Counted from the first letter of the stretch, positions 23,235-32,564 are shown. The stretch is 64,000 nt of DNA from Algimonas arctica (GCF_014652695.1 NZ_BMZH01000012.1:1-64000), one strand, 5' to 3'. Made by a program: numbers and translations. Notes: generated from the letters alone by a model not told the origin.

Positions 23235-25307
23235 ATGAAGTCTATGAAATTCTGGTGGGTGACGGTGATGGCCGTTATTTTGGCACATCCTGTCCGTGCG
23301 CAAGATGTGGCGGATTATGTTCGCGTGGAACCGCGCCCAGATTGGACGATGCCGTTTGATATTCCTGACTTTGACCCCGCGGACGATGCGGACCGACAAA
23401 AAATCTTTCCCTTAGTCGATTATCAGAATCGATTCAGCCTCACGACCGACGAATACTCAACCCGCTATGTCGTGGACCTTCTGACCCCGGCGGCCGTCGA
23501 GGACGAAGGAACAATCAGTCTTGATTTCGATCCGGCTTACCAGACCGTGTCACTGCATACGGTCCAAATTATGCGGGACGGTCAATCGATCGATGCGATG
23601 GATTTGGCGGAAGCGATGGTCTTTCGAACGGAAACGGATCGTCGTCAGATGATCTTTAATGGAACGATGACGTTCACGCTGCCGATCCTTGATCTTCGTG
23701 TCGGCGACCGTCTTGAAATTGCGTATACAAAGGCTGGGCGAAACCCTGCGATTGGGATGGGATATTTGTCCCGCGAGACATTTGCCACGACGACTGAGAT
23801 TAAGCGGAGCGTTTACCGCATTTCCTTTGGTCCGGGTGTCCCGATTGAAACGCAGACCTTTAATGACCCTGTCGACCCGCAGCGGTCCGTTGAAAATGGT
23901 TGGACGGTTTTTTTATGGGACGCGCCCGACCCGAAAGCGCCCGACTATGATCGCGATACGCCGGATTGGACCTACACGCGCCCCACATTTGAGGCGTCTA
24001 ACTTCGGTAGCTGGTCTGAAGTCGGAGAGCTGTTCAAACCTTATTACGATGTGTCTGATGCAGACCGTGAGGCTGTGCGGAATATCGTGGCAGACATAGC
24101 GGCGGACCATGCCGAGCCTAAAGCCCGTGCCAAGGCGGCGCTCGATTGGGTGCAGACTCATATTCGCTATGTCGGATTAGAAATTGGCGAAGGCGGGTTT
24201 GTTCCGCGTCCACCCGCGCGCGTGCTGCGTCGCCGCTTTGGGGATTGCAAGGATGTGACCTTTTTATTGCTGACGCTCTTGGATGGATTGGACGTGTCCG
24301 CAGACCCCGTATTGGTTAATCTTGATGAACGGGGGGGCGAATTCAAAGGGCTCGCCAACCCTTATGCCTTTGATCACATTATGGTAGTCGCCGACGTAAA
24401 TGACGCGCTCTATCCGATGGATGCCACCCGCAATCCACAACTCGGGACGCTCGACACGATGGAAAAAGGCGACATTGAATTTGGGTTGCGGATGAGCGTG
24501 GACGGATCCGTCGTAACTCGCCTTCCGCAATCAGATTACGACGTGCGGGAACTGATTACAGAACGGTTCGACCTGATCGCGGAACCCGGAACAATTCTCT
24601 ATGATTTGACCTATCGGGAATATGGCGAAGACGCAGATGTTACATTGGCTTGGATTGTGCGCGAAGGGGAAGAGGGTGTGCATGAGAGCTTTGTTCGCTA
24701 TCTTGCGGACATATATCCGACGTTAGAAAAAGAGGGCGACTTGGCGTGGACGTCCAATGATGCAGAGGCGTGGACAGAGCTGAAGATGCGCTTTCGTCTT
24801 CCGGGTTATACGTCCGATGACCGTCGGTCATTAAACACCCGCGCCTTTCAATTACTGGCGGCGACCCCGAATTTTGAGGGTGGCACCCGCGTGGCCCCTT
24901 TTGCGTTGGAGCACCCTAGGCATATTCACCAAATTCGGGAATATGTAGTCAATGATGATTATGATTTCGACGCGCGTACTCGCACAGTAGAAACAGACTC
25001 CTTCCGTTTTTCCTATGATGAAACTTATGAAAACGCTCTGTTTCGCGAAGATTACCGCTGGCAAAGCAAGCTGGATCATATCAAAGCCAAAGACTTTGAA
25101 GACGACATGGCGAAAATCGATAAGCTTCAGGACTGGAGCTATTCGACGATCAATCTGTCGTTTGACGAGGAGGGGGGCGTCAGTGCGACGTCCATGTCCG
25201 CATCGGCCCTCTGGCTCGGATGGCTGGTCCTGATTGGATTCCCCATCGCAATCGTCTCTCTTATTCGCCGGTCAAATCGACGTGAGCGCGCCGTATCAGT
25301 CGATTGA
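23235..25307 (+). CDS. DUF3857 and transglutaminase-domain periplasmic protein
   Basis: A 690-residue exported protein. A signal peptide (about 1-23, ending HPVRAQ) precedes a DUF3857 beta-rich domain (about 45-260) and a transglutaminase-like domain with the catalytic set C338 (FGDCKDVTFLLL), the histidine in AFDHIMVV and the aspartate in YPMDATR. A C-terminal membrane segment (WLGWLVLIGFPIAIVSLI) followed by arginines would anchor it in the inner membrane. Family members occur widely in Bacteroidetes and Proteobacteria without a firm role. ATG 23235 was chosen because it opens the signal peptide; TTG 23220 is the upstream alternative. It appears monocistronic. Confidence 0.88.
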   Translation: MKSMKFWWVTVMAVILAHPVRAQDVADYVRVEPRPDWTMPFDIPDFDPADDADRQKIFPLVDYQNRFSLTTDEYSTRYVVDLLTPAAVEDEGTISLDFDPAYQTVSLHTVQIMRDGQSIDAMDLAEAMVFRTETDRRQMIFNGTMTFTLPILDLRVGDRLEIAYTKAGRNPAIGMGYLSRETFATTTEIKRSVYRISFGPGVPIETQTFNDPVDPQRSVENGWTVFLWDAPDPKAPDYDRDTPDWTYTRPTFEASNFGSWSEVGELFKPYYDVSDADREAVRNIVADIAADHAEPKARAKAALDWVQTHIRYVGLEIGEGGFVPRPPARVLRRRFGDCKDVTFLLLTLLDGLDVSADPVLVNLDERGGEFKGLANPYAFDHIMVVADVNDALYPMDATRNPQLGTLDTMEKGDIEFGLRMSVDGSVVTRLPQSDYDVRELITERFDLIAEPGTILYDLTYREYGEDADVTLAWIVREGEEGVHESFVRYLADIYPTLEKEGDLAWTSNDAEAWTELKMRFRLPGYTSDDRRSLNTRAFQLLAATPNFEGGTRVAPFALEHPRHIHQIREYVVNDDYDFDARTRTVETDSFRFSYDETYENALFREDYRWQSKLDHIKAKDFEDDMAKIDKLQDWSYSTINLSFDEEGGVSATSMSASALWLGWLVLIGFPIAIVSLIRRSNRRERAVSVD

Positions 25308-25365
25308 TATCATGCTGGCTGAGCCTTAAGTCTGCTCTATAAAATGTGTCAGAGGGATTGGTGAT

Positions 25366-26550
25366 ATGGACGATATTCAGAATGTTGAGGCCACGCACGC
25401 CCCCGTCCCAAAAACAAGCGTAAGGGATGATGTTAAGGACCGTTATAGCGCGGGCGCGCAGGCCGTTGAAGCGGCCCTGTGCTGTCCTATCGATTATGAC
25501 CCGCAATATTTGAAAATTATCCCGCAAGACGTTCTCGACCGCGACTATGGGTGCGGCGACCCCAGCCGTTATGTTCGCCCTGGCGATACGGTTTTAGACC
25601 TTGGGTCTGGCGGAGGAAAAATCTGTTTCATCGCGTCGCAAATTGTCGGCGCCGCGGGTCGCGTCATCGGGGTTGATATGACCGATGACATGTTGGCTCT
25701 GGCCAAGGACAATGCTCCCCTTATTGCTGACCGCGTGGGCTACGCCAATGTCGAGTTTCGACGCGGTCATATTGAAGATCTGAAGCTTGATTTGGACCAA
25801 CTTAATCTTTGGCTCGCGGATAATCCGGTCACGGATGCGAACGGCGTTGCCGCGATGGACGCTGAAATAGGGCGCTTGAAAACAGAGTTGCCTATGATCC
25901 CGGACAATAGTGTCGATGTGATCGTCTCTAATTGCGTGCTCAATCTTGTTTCCGACTCAAAGAAGAAGCAGCTTTTTGCGGAGATGTTCCGTGTGTTAAA
26001 AGTGGGCGGCCGCATCGCCGTGTCCGATATTGTTTCGGACGAAGACAGTCCGGACGCGATGAAAAACGACGCGCGGCTTTGGTCGGGCTGTATCAGTGGC
26101 GCGTTGCGCGAAGATCATTTTGGCGAAGCGCTGGAAGAGGCGGGATTTCACGGCGTCACGCTCGATAAATGGGACGCAGAACCGTGGCAGATTGTCGAAG
26201 GCATCGAGTTCCGGTCTGCGACCTATTTGGCGTATAAAGGCAAGCAGGGGGAGTGTCTGGAGAAGAACCAAGCTGTGATCTACAAAGGCCCGTGGCGTCA
26301 TGTGCAGGACGATGATGGCCATGTGTTCCGCCGCGGGGAACGCTCAGCGGTCTGCGCCAAGACCTTCGCGCTTATGCAGCGCGAACCCTATGCGGATCAA
26401 TTTTACTGTCTTGAGCCTTCTGTCCCAGTGGTCGATCGGATCGCGTGGCCAACTGACGATTGCGGAGTGCGCCGCCGTGATCCACAAGAAACAAAGCAGG
26501 GCGCGCCGAAGCGAACGACGGATCCATCGCAAGGCGCGAGTTGCTGTTAG
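25366..26550 (+). CDS. arsM: ArsM-like arsenite methyltransferase (arsenosugar type)
   Basis: A 394-residue SAM-dependent methyltransferase. Motif I is LDLGSGGGKICFIA near residue 78. The cysteines expected to bind As(III) appear as C190 (VSNCVLNL) and C242 (WSGCISGALREDHF), with further cysteines at 39-40 and 63. The C-terminal extension (YKGPWRHVQDDDGHVFRRGERSAVC) and the GASCC tail are unlike short ArsM proteins and match my memory of the variant found with arsenosugar biosynthesis genes. No arsR, arsS or other arsenic gene is adjacent, so it is an orphan here. Its last 4 bases overlap the convergent ppc gene. Confidence 0.8.
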   Translation: MDDIQNVEATHAPVPKTSVRDDVKDRYSAGAQAVEAALCCPIDYDPQYLKIIPQDVLDRDYGCGDPSRYVRPGDTVLDLGSGGGKICFIASQIVGAAGRVIGVDMTDDMLALAKDNAPLIADRVGYANVEFRRGHIEDLKLDLDQLNLWLADNPVTDANGVAAMDAEIGRLKTELPMIPDNSVDVIVSNCVLNLVSDSKKKQLFAEMFRVLKVGGRIAVSDIVSDEDSPDAMKNDARLWSGCISGALREDHFGEALEEAGFHGVTLDKWDAEPWQIVEGIEFRSATYLAYKGKQGECLEKNQAVIYKGPWRHVQDDDGHVFRRGERSAVCAKTFALMQREPYADQFYCLEPSVPVVDRIAWPTDDCGVRRRDPQETKQGAPKRTTDPSQGASCC

Positions 26551-29345
26551 CCAAACGCATCATAATGATGGGTCACGGCCACCGTTATCTGCCGCGCTAA
26601 ATCGCGCGCCCGGCTGAGCGGTTTAATGATTTCATCTGCAATGTGCGGGAAACCTGAACTGTCGGGCAAGTCTGTTTGCTCGGTTAATTGACGTGTCCAA
26701 TCCAGCGAGGGTTTGCTGGCGGGATAGCGGCTTTCCAGATCATCAATGATACCATCAATTTGGAATGTTTGCAGACGTTGCAGCACAGAAAGGCGCGATG
26801 TTTCAGAGTCAGACACAACGGGCAGTTCCGTCGCCAAAATCATCATCTTCATGACAACGGCTAATCGTAGCGCATGCAGCAATTCCAGAACCTCTCCGGA
26901 TGATGACTGACACTCAAACCGACGTCGCGTGTCCAAAACGTCGAGCCGCAATCGGTTCGTCAAATCCATGATTTGTGAGCGCCATGGGCTCGTCATCAAC
27001 GTATCAGCAACGATGGCAGAGCGGTCCGCCAACATAGGCTCTTCGCCCGATAGCGCCCGGGCAATCCAGAAACCCGGATCAAATAAACGGCCATAGCTGG
27101 TCAGGATCGACAGGTTGGTTCGGCACATCGTCGTGGCGACCAATTGGAAAATTGATTGCGCGCGGGCCGAGTTTTCCAGCAAATTATCGAATTTTTCCGG
27201 ATCTATCGAGGCGGCACGACCGACCCCGTAAAACAGGTTCGCGGGGCAGCCGAACTGCTGCAAAATAGCATTATGTGGAATGGCGCGCAGCTGGCGCGGA
27301 TCAAACGTGTCGGCGCCGCTGGCCGACTTGGCGCGTTTCACAGCCCGTGAGCCCGTCGGGATCAACAGGTTCTGACCGAACCCACCCAAAATGGTGACAT
27401 AATCCGGATCATCATAGAGCTTTTCCTGTGCGTTCTGAATGGTCCGGTAGAGATCCCAAGAAAAATCACGCTCCGTATAGAATGGATCGTTTTCGGCCTC
27501 TGTGCGGTCCGCAAACCGCGCGTCGATAAGGCTGAGCACGGTCGCGTCAGAGAGCGCTTGTGATTGGAACCAAAGAAAGCCGTCTCCGCCTTGAAAGCTG
27601 GTTTCGTGGCGCAAAGAAATATCGCGTTTTTCAAACTGACGGATGGCATAGGGGCTCATCGCATAATCGACGCGTTGGCCGACTGTTCCGGGGTGGCCAC
27701 CCCGGCCGAGGCCTTCGCCATGTGTATTGAATACGATGGCGGTCACGTCGGACATATCTGCCTTGGCTAACTCGCTGGCGAGTTGGCTTTGCACGCGCTC
27801 AATCGCCAAAGTTGCTGGAAGTTGCCCCATAAAGCGACCTGCGTCAGAGAAACCCGTCTGAACCGCAAACACGCCGCGCGCTTTGACATAATCGCGATAG
27901 GCCGGGTTCTCGAGCATTTTACCGATGATCCGACCCCCATTATTGAGGGCATCGGATGTCTCAAACAAAGGCGAAATGTCGATATGGTCCTCAAGCCCGT
28001 AAAGCTTGGCCAAATAGAGCGCGCCAAGGGGAACAAGGCTGTCTTCCGTCTCTGCGATCAACAGACGGATGGGCGTTTCAGAATCGATATATTTGTAAAT
28101 TTGCGCGCTAAGGATCATTTTCTCATGCGCGGTCGAGCGTTCTAAGGCGAGGCTCGCGAAATTGACGGGACGCGCGGTTGTGGCCAGGGTCATTTCTGTG
28201 GCGCGGCGCAGTAAGGTGCGTTGATCCGACGTATTGTCTTTCAACCCAAACGCGGCGCGCATGGCCGCATTAATGTGCCGGGCATTCACGCGGAAGTGGA
28301 TACGAGCCGTGCCGAGGCCAAAGGCTTTCATACGGGCTTTTAAAGTCAGAATATCGAGCGCGAGATCATCACTTGCAGTCTCGCAGGCTTGATCGAGTAT
28401 CGTGCTTAAACCTTCAGTCGATAGAAGTCGTCGATCCGATTGCCGGGTGAGGTTATTCGCCGCTGCAACAAGGTTTTCCGGGGCATTCAGATTGGTTTCA
28501 AACAAAGTCAGATCGCGTCGGGCTGAAATTAATCCGTCCTGCAACCGTTCTGCTAAGGCGGAGAGGTTTGCGCCATTGGCGGTGAGAGTCTCGGCCTGTT
28601 CGAGATAGCGCGCGATTTGGTCGCGTTTCTCAGAGAGGCGAAGCCGTAGCGCGTCGCCCCAGCTAATATCTGTGCGGCCATCGATGTCGTAGCCGACCCA
28701 GCTATAAGCGTCCGCGAGGTGCGGGGTGAGGGCAGTCCATTGGTTTGGGAATTTCGCTTTCGCGACACGCAGCACGATTTGGTTGAGTGTGTCGAGTGCC
28801 GCCTGAATGCGCGTAAGCGTAGCCTGCGTATCCTCATGTTCTTCGAGCAGAGTCGGCGCACGTTTTGGCAGGTAGGGAAATGTTTTCAGCGCGTCTACGC
28901 TGGCCGTCGGCGTTTCTTTTGCCGACGCAATATCGCCCAACGTATTGCGGATGTCGCGGGATAGCGAGAAAGTCGGGTGCGCGGTTAATACGATGCCTGA
29001 TGCCGGCGCTTCGGCCCATGCTTTGAACGCGTCCCAGCCCTCTTTCGCTTTCGCTTGAGAAACGGCTGATATCGAGGCGCGTAGGGCGTCGATGCGGTCC
29101 AAGCCGGCGCGCTCACGCAGTCTTCGGGCGCGATCAATGGCCGCTTCATCAGAGAGCTGTTTGACCAAGGCTTCAATATCACGAAATGCGATGGAGCGGT
29201 CTTCGACTTCGCGTGAAATATCATAGGCCAACCGTTTGACAGGATTGGCCTGCGGATCGGACTTTAATCCATCTGCATGGGCTTTAAGTTGTGCGGATAG
29301 CCGCGCTCTGAGCTCTGTAAGGGTCTCGCGTTTGTAAGTTGTCAT
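26547..29345 (-). CDS. ppc: Divergent phosphoenolpyruvate carboxylase
   Basis: A 932-residue homologue of PEP carboxylase, the enzyme that makes oxaloacetate from PEP and bicarbonate. It keeps the histidine of VLTAHPT near residue 120, SWVGYDIDGRTDI, the metal ligands in PLFET and GFSDA, and LRAIPHNAILQQFG. Several active-site signatures deviate from the E. coli pattern: GFSDAGR for GYSDSAKD, HGEGLGRGG for HGRGGSIGRGG, and glycine where IPWIFAWTQNR has arginine. The usual RNTG C-terminus is missing. It follows gap by 1 base and should be co-transcribed with it. A carboxylase with changed kinetics, or a related enzyme with another acceptor, are both possible. Confidence 0.8.
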   Translation of the reverse strand: MTTYKRETLTELRARLSAQLKAHADGLKSDPQANPVKRLAYDISREVEDRSIAFRDIEALVKQLSDEAAIDRARRLRERAGLDRIDALRASISAVSQAKAKEGWDAFKAWAEAPASGIVLTAHPTFSLSRDIRNTLGDIASAKETPTASVDALKTFPYLPKRAPTLLEEHEDTQATLTRIQAALDTLNQIVLRVAKAKFPNQWTALTPHLADAYSWVGYDIDGRTDISWGDALRLRLSEKRDQIARYLEQAETLTANGANLSALAERLQDGLISARRDLTLFETNLNAPENLVAAANNLTRQSDRRLLSTEGLSTILDQACETASDDLALDILTLKARMKAFGLGTARIHFRVNARHINAAMRAAFGLKDNTSDQRTLLRRATEMTLATTARPVNFASLALERSTAHEKMILSAQIYKYIDSETPIRLLIAETEDSLVPLGALYLAKLYGLEDHIDISPLFETSDALNNGGRIIGKMLENPAYRDYVKARGVFAVQTGFSDAGRFMGQLPATLAIERVQSQLASELAKADMSDVTAIVFNTHGEGLGRGGHPGTVGQRVDYAMSPYAIRQFEKRDISLRHETSFQGGDGFLWFQSQALSDATVLSLIDARFADRTEAENDPFYTERDFSWDLYRTIQNAQEKLYDDPDYVTILGGFGQNLLIPTGSRAVKRAKSASGADTFDPRQLRAIPHNAILQQFGCPANLFYGVGRAASIDPEKFDNLLENSARAQSIFQLVATTMCRTNLSILTSYGRLFDPGFWIARALSGEEPMLADRSAIVADTLMTSPWRSQIMDLTNRLRLDVLDTRRRFECQSSSGEVLELLHALRLAVVMKMMILATELPVVSDSETSRLSVLQRLQTFQIDGIIDDLESRYPASKPSLDWTRQLTEQTDLPDSSGFPHIADEIIKPLSRARDLARQITVAVTHHYDAFG

Positions 29346-29346
29346 T

Positions 29347-30354
29347 CTAAAGGAACTTGGCCATCACGGCGGCCGTGTCCAGCATCCGGTTCGAAAAACC
29401 CCACTCATTGTCATACCAGGACAAAATTCGGACCATATTGGGGGCAGGAACCATCGTTTCTGTCGTCATTAAAGACGACGAATAGGGATCATGGTTGAAA
29501 TCCGTGGAAACGGTCAGGTCGTCCACGATCTGAAGAACGCCCGGCATGGCCTCTGCGGCTTTGCGGAAGGCCGCATTCACGGCGTCAACGTCTGTGGCCT
29601 CGCGCGTGTTCACAACAAGGTCGACAACGGACACATTGGGGGTCGGGACGCGGATCGCTTTGCCATCCAGCTTGCCTTCGAGTTCAGGCATGACCAGACC
29701 GATAGCTTTTGCGGCGCCTGTGCTGGTTGGGATCATGGACAGGGCGGCGGCGCGCCCGCGGTTGAAATCTTTGCGGTGGACACCGTCCAGCGTTGGCTGA
29801 TCGCCTGTGTAGCTATGGATCGTTGTCATGAAACCGGATTCAATTCCGAACGCGTCATTTAAAACTTTCGCGAGTGGCGCCAGGGCGTTGGTCGTGCATG
29901 ACCCGTTGGACACAACATGATCGTCTGCCGTGAGGACATCATGGTTCACACCATAAACGATGGTTTTATCGGCGTCTTTGCCGGGGGCTGAAATCAGAAC
30001 CCGTTTCGCGCCAGCGGCAAGATGTTTGGCGGCTGCGTCGCGCGCGGTAAAAATGCCTGTGCATTCCATCACAATGTCAACGTTGTTATCCGCCCAATTT
30101 TGCTCTGACAGATCCCGGATTGCGGTGACTTGGATCGGACCGTTGCCAATATCGATGGAGGTATCTGTTGATGTGATCGTGCCTGGAAAGCGACCATGCA
30201 CGCTGTCATATTTCAGCAAATGCGCGAGATTTTCCGTTGAGGACAAATCATTGATGGCGACGACTTCCATGTCATCGCGACCTGATTCATGCAAAGCGCG
30301 CAAAACGTTACGACCGATCCGGCCAAAACCGTTAATGGCAATTCTCGTGGTCAT
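29347..30354 (-). CDS. gap: Glyceraldehyde-3-phosphate dehydrogenase, type I
   Basis: A glycolytic/gluconeogenic NAD-dependent dehydrogenase (335 residues, normal length) that forms 1,3-bisphosphoglycerate. The Rossmann motif INGFGRIGRN opens the protein, the catalytic cysteine is C153 in SNGSCTTNALAP, and the activating histidine is H180 in TIHSYTGDQ. The phosphate-site residues around RGRAAALSMIPTSTGAAKA are intact. It is the first gene of a gap-ppc operon and has a perfect LacI-type palindrome 29-42 bases before its start codon, suggesting carbon-source control. Confidence 0.96.
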   Translation of the reverse strand: MTTRIAINGFGRIGRNVLRALHESGRDDMEVVAINDLSSTENLAHLLKYDSVHGRFPGTITSTDTSIDIGNGPIQVTAIRDLSEQNWADNNVDIVMECTGIFTARDAAAKHLAAGAKRVLISAPGKDADKTIVYGVNHDVLTADDHVVSNGSCTTNALAPLAKVLNDAFGIESGFMTTIHSYTGDQPTLDGVHRKDFNRGRAAALSMIPTSTGAAKAIGLVMPELEGKLDGKAIRVPTPNVSVVDLVVNTREATDVDAVNAAFRKAAEAMPGVLQIVDDLTVSTDFNHDPYSSSLMTTETMVPAPNMVRILSWYDNEWGFSNRMLDTAAVMAKFL

Positions 30355-30382
30355 AGGGGTGTGCTTTCGGAGGGTTTATCTT

Positions 30383-30396
30383 TGACAGCGCTGTCA
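30383..30396. promoter_or_regulatory. Perfect 14-bp LacI-type operator palindrome upstream of gap
   Basis: TGACAGCGCTGTCA is its own reverse complement and has the central CG step typical of LacI/GalR-family operators. It sits 29-42 bases upstream of the gap start codon on the minus strand, overlapping the likely promoter of the gap-ppc operon. No LacI gene is present in the window, so the regulator would act in trans. Confidence 0.6.
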
Positions 30397-30563
30397 TAAC
30401 TGATCTTGCACGATTCTGAAAGGCCTCATCATCAGGATCGTCTCAGAGCCTGTTCATATAGGGGTATATAAGAGGGTTTTTTAATAGTCTGGGTTGTGTT
30501 GGCCAGGCGCAGACAAGCCTGATTTCGTGGCTTATAAAACAGATAATTCGATTGGGAGACGTT

Positions 30564-31445
30564 ATGTCCATTTTCAAATGCCTTGTGGTGTCATCTGTTG
30601 TGATTCTGGCGGCCTGTGCGGACGACAGCGCTGAATTTGAGACGTCTTCAGGTTTTGCGGCTCCCGCGCCTATGATGTCCAAATCATCAGCGCCTCAAAT
30701 GGATGAGTTTGCGGGTGACGCAGGGGAGGTCGAACAGGCCACCTATATGGCCTATCGCTACAATTACGATTTCGCTTTGCCTGTCGGGTCCGTTCCGTCT
30801 TCCATTGACCGTCACGCGCAAATCTGTCTCGATGCGGGGCCAAAGCTTTGCCAAATTATCTCGCGCTCTACGCAAGAATATAATCCCGACAACGTGTCGG
30901 CATCGCTATATTTACGCGCAGAGCCGACGTGGTTGGTTGGCTATACGCAGACGATCATGGACACAGTTGAAGGAGCCGATGGGAAAATGACATCGTCATC
31001 TGTCTCCGCCGAAGACCTGACCCGTCAAATCTTAGATGTTGATGCCCGACTATCGGCACAGATTACCTTGCGGGAACGACTGACCGCTTTACTTGAAACA
31101 AGAGATGCATTGCTGCCGGACCTGCTTGCGCTTGAGCGGGAGTTAGCCCGGGTCCAAGCCGAAATTGAAAGCGCCACATCCAATCTAAAAGCGCTCCGCC
31201 AGCGGGTCGGCATGTCGATCGTCAATATCAATTATCAAACCCGCAGTCGGGCCGTATCCAACTCTGCGGTGGCGCCGATTGGGCGGGCGTTAAAGCAATT
31301 CGTCGGGACTGTCTCGGAAGGCCTAGCCAGCGTGATTACGTTCTTGGCGATGATGCTGCCGTGGTTCCTGTTGGTTATTCTGCCGGGCATCTTCAGCTTG
31401 GTCTGGCTCAAACGACGCCTGACTAAAAAATCGTCAAAATCATAA
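30564..31445 (+). CDS. DUF4349 lipoprotein
   Basis: A 293-residue membrane lipoprotein: signal with lipobox LAAC (cysteine near residue 18), a serine/alanine-rich linker, then the DUF4349 region with a long coiled coil (about 160-220, ERLTALLETRDALLPDLLAL) and a C-terminal membrane segment (WFLLVILPGIFSLVWL) followed by lysines. This layout, with a central beta/coiled-coil region between two membrane anchors, is typical of DUF4349 proteins, whose function is unknown. ATG 30564 follows GGGAG by 5 bases; an earlier TTG at 30552 is disfavoured. A perfect 16-bp palindrome lies just after the stop. Confidence 0.85.
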   Translation: MSIFKCLVVSSVVILAACADDSAEFETSSGFAAPAPMMSKSSAPQMDEFAGDAGEVEQATYMAYRYNYDFALPVGSVPSSIDRHAQICLDAGPKLCQIISRSTQEYNPDNVSASLYLRAEPTWLVGYTQTIMDTVEGADGKMTSSSVSAEDLTRQILDVDARLSAQITLRERLTALLETRDALLPDLLALERELARVQAEIESATSNLKALRQRVGMSIVNINYQTRSRAVSNSAVAPIGRALKQFVGTVSEGLASVITFLAMMLPWFLLVILPGIFSLVWLKRRLTKKSSKS

Positions 31446-31450
31446 GCGGC

Positions 31451-31466
31451 GGGTTTATATAAACCC
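31451..31466. other. Perfect 16-bp AT-centred palindrome
   Basis: GGGTTTATATAAACCC is fully self-complementary and lies 6 bases after the DUF4349 stop and 88 bases before the FAD oxidoreductase start. As RNA it would fold into a 6-bp stem with a 4-base loop, but no T run follows. It could be a weak terminator or an operator for the downstream gene. Confidence 0.5.
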
Positions 31467-31553
31467 TTCGAGTGGTCCGGTCGTATGCAAGGTCAGATTA
31501 TGACCGCTTCACCTTCCGACAGACTCGACTCCATTCGCCGAAAGAACGCCGCC

Positions 31554-32519
31554 ATGAAAATCGCAATTATTGGGACGGGCATGGCGGGTCTTTCGGCGGC
31601 TCACCATTTGAGCGGCGATCACGATGTCGTTCTGTTTGATAAAAGTCGCGGCGTCGGTGGTCGCATGAGTACGCGCTATGCGGGCGCATATGAATTCGAT
31701 CATGGCGCACAATATTTCACCCTCTCTGATCCTGAATTCGAAGCCCTTGTCGATACGCTAGGCGAAGCGACTGCCCCGTGGGACAGCCGTGGGCTTTACC
31801 TCCGCGCCGGCGAAATGATGGCGGATACCGGGCGACCACGATGGGTTGGTGCGCCGCGCATGAATGCGCTTCCGAAGGCGATGGCGAACGGCCTGAATAT
31901 TCAGCTCGGACGGCGTGTCGCGCGAATTGCGGGCCAGCCGGGAGAGCTAACACTACGCTTCGAGGACAAATCGACGGACGGACCGTTTGATCGGGTCATT
32001 TGCACGGCCCCTGCGCCGCAAGCCTCCGACATATTACCACAGCGCTCGCCATTGCAGGTTATTCTTGCCGATGTTCGGATGCACGCGTGTTTTGCGCTAA
32101 TGGTAGGGTGGCTAGATCCGTTCGATCCGGGCTGGGATAGTCTACGCGTCAGTGATCTGCCGATAAGTTGGATGGCGCGCAATAGTTCCAAACAGGGCCG
32201 AGATGAGACGATTTCGACTTTGGTTGTCCATGCGGCCCCAGAGTGGTCAGATGTCCATGCAGAGGCAGATCGCGAATGGGTTCAAACCATGATGCTAGAC
32301 GCTGCATCGGCTCTCTGTGGACGACCGCTCAATCAAGCGCCGCATATCGCGTTGCACCGCTGGCTCTACGCCTACGCCAATGAGGGGGTCGGACAGAATT
32401 GTCTGATTGATCCGGCCTTGGGCGTTGTTTTGGCGGGGGACTGGTGCGTCGGCGGGCGCGTCGAAGGGGCTTATATCAGCGGTCGGGCGGCGGCAAACGC
32501 CATCAATCTGTTGGGTTAA
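31554..32519 (+). CDS. Renalase-like FAD/NAD-dependent amine oxidase family protein
   Basis: A 321-residue flavoprotein of the renalase-like oxidoreductase group. The FAD dinucleotide-binding motif is IAIIGTGMAGLSAAHHL at the extreme N-terminus, followed by LFDKSRGVGGRMSTR and FDHGAQYFT, which are hallmarks of this group. The C-terminal FAD segment is GVVLAGDWCVGGRVEGAYISG. The physiological substrate is not clear; characterised bacterial renalases oxidise isomeric dihydronicotinamides. ATG 31554 is preferred because upstream candidates (31485, 31500) add residues before the dinucleotide fold that the family lacks. A hairpin follows the stop. Confidence 0.88.
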   Translation: MKIAIIGTGMAGLSAAHHLSGDHDVVLFDKSRGVGGRMSTRYAGAYEFDHGAQYFTLSDPEFEALVDTLGEATAPWDSRGLYLRAGEMMADTGRPRWVGAPRMNALPKAMANGLNIQLGRRVARIAGQPGELTLRFEDKSTDGPFDRVICTAPAPQASDILPQRSPLQVILADVRMHACFALMVGWLDPFDPGWDSLRVSDLPISWMARNSSKQGRDETISTLVVHAAPEWSDVHAEADREWVQTMMLDAASALCGRPLNQAPHIALHRWLYAYANEGVGQNCLIDPALGVVLAGDWCVGGRVEGAYISGRAAANAINLLG

Positions 32520-32522
32520 GAT

Positions 32523-32544
32523 GAGCGCCCCAAAGGGGGCGCTC
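32523..32544. terminator. Hairpin between two convergent genes
   Basis: GAGCGCCCC and GGGGCGCTC form a 9-bp GC stem around a 4-base loop (AAA plus one G), starting 3 bases after the FAD oxidoreductase stop. The tail is not T-rich. Its position between convergent genes (the other ends at 32565) suggests a bidirectional terminator. Confidence 0.5.
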
Positions 32545-32564
32545 AGTCTATCGTTAGTCTGTGC

